Shown in pieces: positions 4,801 to 5,571 of a stretch of 5,571 nt of DNA; position 1 is the first letter of the stretch; every line of letters starts with the position of its first letter. The stretch is from Chloroflexota bacterium (lineage in GTDB: Bacteria > Chloroflexota > Anaerolineae > Ardenticatenales > Ardenticatenaceae), in NCBI GenBank assembly GCA_003520455.1, contig DOUV01000366.1, positions 1 through 5,571 of the forward strand, read 5' to 3'. The position numbers and the translations under genes were made by a program. The notes beneath the pieces are model-generated. The model made no database searches. It saw only the letters and a program-made list of their open reading frames with translations, and was not told the origin of the DNA.

Positions 4801-5571
4801 GCCATCGCCAGCGCCCGTCTGTTCGAGCAGACCCGGCGCCGGGCCGCAGAACTCGAAGTGCTGGCACAAGTGTCCTCAGCGCTGCGCGATGCGCGCAGCG
4901 CCGAAGAAATGTTGCCGATCTTCCTGCGACAAGCCACGCAAGTCGTCGGCGCAGCCCAGGGAGCCATCTTTCTTGTCGAATCTGGGACCGGCGATCTGGT
5001 GGCCCGCGCCTTCCACCCACCGGACCCCGCGCTTCCAGGCCTGCGGCACCACCCCGGCGAAGGCATCACAGGGCACGTGGCTGCCGCCGGCCAGGTCCGC
5101 ATCTCCGAAGACCTGGCGCGTGACCCGCTGGCGCACATTCTCCCCGAGGAAGCGGAACGCCTGAACACGATCCGTAGCATGATCAGCCTGCCCCTGCGCA
5201 CCCGCGAGCGCACCATCGGCGTCATGCACCTGGGGCTGGCCGAGCAGCATGCCTTCACCGAGGAGGAAGTGCGGCTGCTCACAGCCATCGGCGACATTGC
5301 GGCGAACGCTCTCCAGCGCGCGGCATTGCACGAGCAGACCGAGCGACAGTTGCAGCGGCTGGCCGCCCTGCACGCGATAGACCGGGCCATCAGCGCCAGC
5401 CTCGACCTGCACGTCACCCTCAACGTCTTGCTCGATCAGGTCACGGCTCAACTGCGCGCGGCCGCGGCGGGTGTGCTGCTGCTCAACCCGCACACGCAGA
5501 TGCTGGAATACGCCGCCGGGCGCGGTTTCCGCACCCGGGCCATGACCCGCTCGCGCCTACGCCTCGGCGAG
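1837..5571 (+). CDS. Membrane multi-sensor protein: Cache-like, 2 PAS, at least 5 GAF (3' end outside window)
   Basis: The frame is open from ATG 1837 to the window edge, giving 1245 residues without a stop. Residues 15-34 form TM1 (FSLVSFLLTAAIAIALAWGL). Residues 35-187 are an extracytoplasmic Cache/PDC-like region (VKIWSRDGLLLYSDAKDLVG at its core). TM2 is about 189-211, followed by a charged helical linker. PAS1 is about 253-367, ending DITERRRAEE. PAS2 is about 376-491, ending EVTERKRAEQ. GAF1 (519-662), GAF2 (687-826), GAF3 (850-995) and GAF4 (1017-1160) follow, each with a 'G(E)G(I/V)TG' type loop, a '(V/L)PL' strand and an 'IGV(M/I/L)' strand, joined by helical linkers. GAF5 begins near 1187 and is cut by the window. 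The canonical NKFDE motif of cyclic-nucleotide GAFs is not visible. The only cysteines are C746 and C782, both in GAF2. The output domain (histidine kinase, GGDEF, HD-GYP or phosphatase) is unseen. The start is set by a good ribosome site and overlaps the stop of the HD-GYP pseudogene, implying a former operon. A signal-sensing role is clear; the ligands are unknown. Confidence 0.95.
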   Translation, partial: MKHLPRLKLTLLTRFSLVSFLLTAAIAIALAWGLQRQLEQSALRQEAEAAAYQVANILNPNLEVSDLAGPIDPVRYARIDALIRQYLLGQHIVRVKIWSRDGLLLYSDAKDLVGRRFPTSEELEQALAGEIVMEVSSLAKEENVAEQGRYARLLEVYVPLRPTGSPEVVGAYEIYRSLDVLEPGLGEMRLFVWASVGLGFLILYGSLFTLVRNASRELVRRNEESARLYEEARQRLAERERAEAGLRASEARSRGLLESAPDAVVIVNADGQIVSVNAQTETLFGYRREELLNQSIEILVPERFRERHAEHHARFASAPQARFMGTGLGKHGRRKDGSEFFADIALGPLEVDGELAVLSLVRDITERRRAEETLRKLSSAVEQTADSVVITDPDGVIQYVNPAFERHTGYARAEAIGQTPRLLKSGRHSHEFYEKLWQTILSGQAYRAELMNQKKNGELYYEEKTITPIKDTQGNITHFVATGKEVTERKRAEQELQRRADEFAALYEISRDLSMQHDLPALLEIIVERAMALLKVATGAIYLYDTARGDLVLVVTHGLPLSPGIRLRPDEGAAGYVAQTRQPLIVDDYRTWEGRSPKYEGVPFTAVLQVPMLYSGELIGVLSLTEIETTPPSSVTAARKYSEADARLLSLFAAQAASAVQAARRLEENRRRLHELDFLHQTVVAATASPTLDQALERIVTAVGAMFRSQGLAVFMIDEATRTLVLRAGLGVTEAQVEPLRLALGCGITGWVAQTGQPLLVPDVRLDPRYVEGDPTTRGEVCAPLKIEDRVIGVINVESPTANAFTADDLRLLSTLAGQLTTILERVRLLEEAQQRAAELGALVTIGRRLTGMLDLAAVLASLLEETARIVPGHALAIMLFDAAREELWIEAARGYTGEAWRNFRVPLGEGVTGQAAATRQPALIAEAAADPDWLGVDGMPLSGSEMAVPLVFHDQLIGVMNVESRQPAAFNEHHLRLLTAIADSAATAIASARLFEQTRRRAAELEVLAQVSSALRDARSAEEMLPIFLRQATQVVGAAQGAIFLVESGTGDLVARAFHPPDPALPGLRHHPGEGITGHVAAAGQVRISEDLARDPLAHILPEEAERLNTIRSMISLPLRTRERTIGVMHLGLAEQHAFTEEEVRLLTAIGDIAANALQRAALHEQTERQLQRLAALHAIDRAISASLDLHVTLNVLLDQVTAQLRAAAAGVLLLNPHTQMLEYAAGRGFRTRAMTRSRLRLGE

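Noticed and set aside
4758..5493. Two overlapping minus-strand frames
   Set aside because: Both lie antisense to GAF4-GAF5 and contain no recognisable motif. Their mutual overlap in different frames shows they are compositional artefacts.

Overview
The window looks like GC-rich chromosomal DNA from an environmental bacterium, most plausibly a member of Chloroflexota (Anaerolineae-like). This is an inference from three things: a long membrane sensor with many GAF domains in tandem, a PAS/GAF/HD-GYP gene beside it, and a small C/G-run-rich inverted-repeat element of a kind common in that phylum. There are no rRNA, tRNA or other markers, so the assignment is tentative.

Layout. (1) Positions 16-282, minus strand: a small intact hypothetical protein of 88 residues whose N-terminal motif resembles antitoxin-like proteins. 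(2) Positions 283-600: a divergent intergenic region with short palindromes and weak promoter-like elements. (3) Positions about 601-1840, plus strand: the wreck of a c-di-GMP phosphodiesterase-type gene (PAS + GAF + HD-GYP). It carries five separable lesions: a TAG in the PAS domain, an internal deletion fusing half a PAS to half a GAF, a frame-changing junction from the start of a second GAF into the HD domain, a 186-bp MITE-like insertion inside HD-GYP, and a TAA near the C-terminus. The HD and GYP motifs themselves are still readable, so the decay looks recent. (4) Positions 1837-5571, plus strand: a large uninterrupted reading frame, open at the window edge (1245 residues visible). It encodes a membrane sensor with TM1, an extracytoplasmic Cache-like domain, TM2, two PAS domains, four complete GAF domains and the start of a fifth. 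Its output domain lies outside the window.

How the parts relate. The original stop codon of the HD-GYP gene (TGA 1838-1840) overlaps the start of the multi-GAF gene (ATG 1837-1839). The two were therefore probably a translationally coupled sensor / c-di-GMP module. The upstream partner has since been destroyed while the downstream sensor stays open with its own Shine-Dalgarno sequence. The PAS domains of the two genes are similar, which suggests related origin.

The best-supported noteworthy element is the insertion at 1321-1506. It has 19-bp terminal inverted repeats (17/19 matching), an 8-bp target duplication GAACGAAC, and two perfect internal hairpins. Conceptual removal of the element plus one duplication restores the HD-GYP reading frame exactly. 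I found no evidence for a wholly new defence or metabolic system here.
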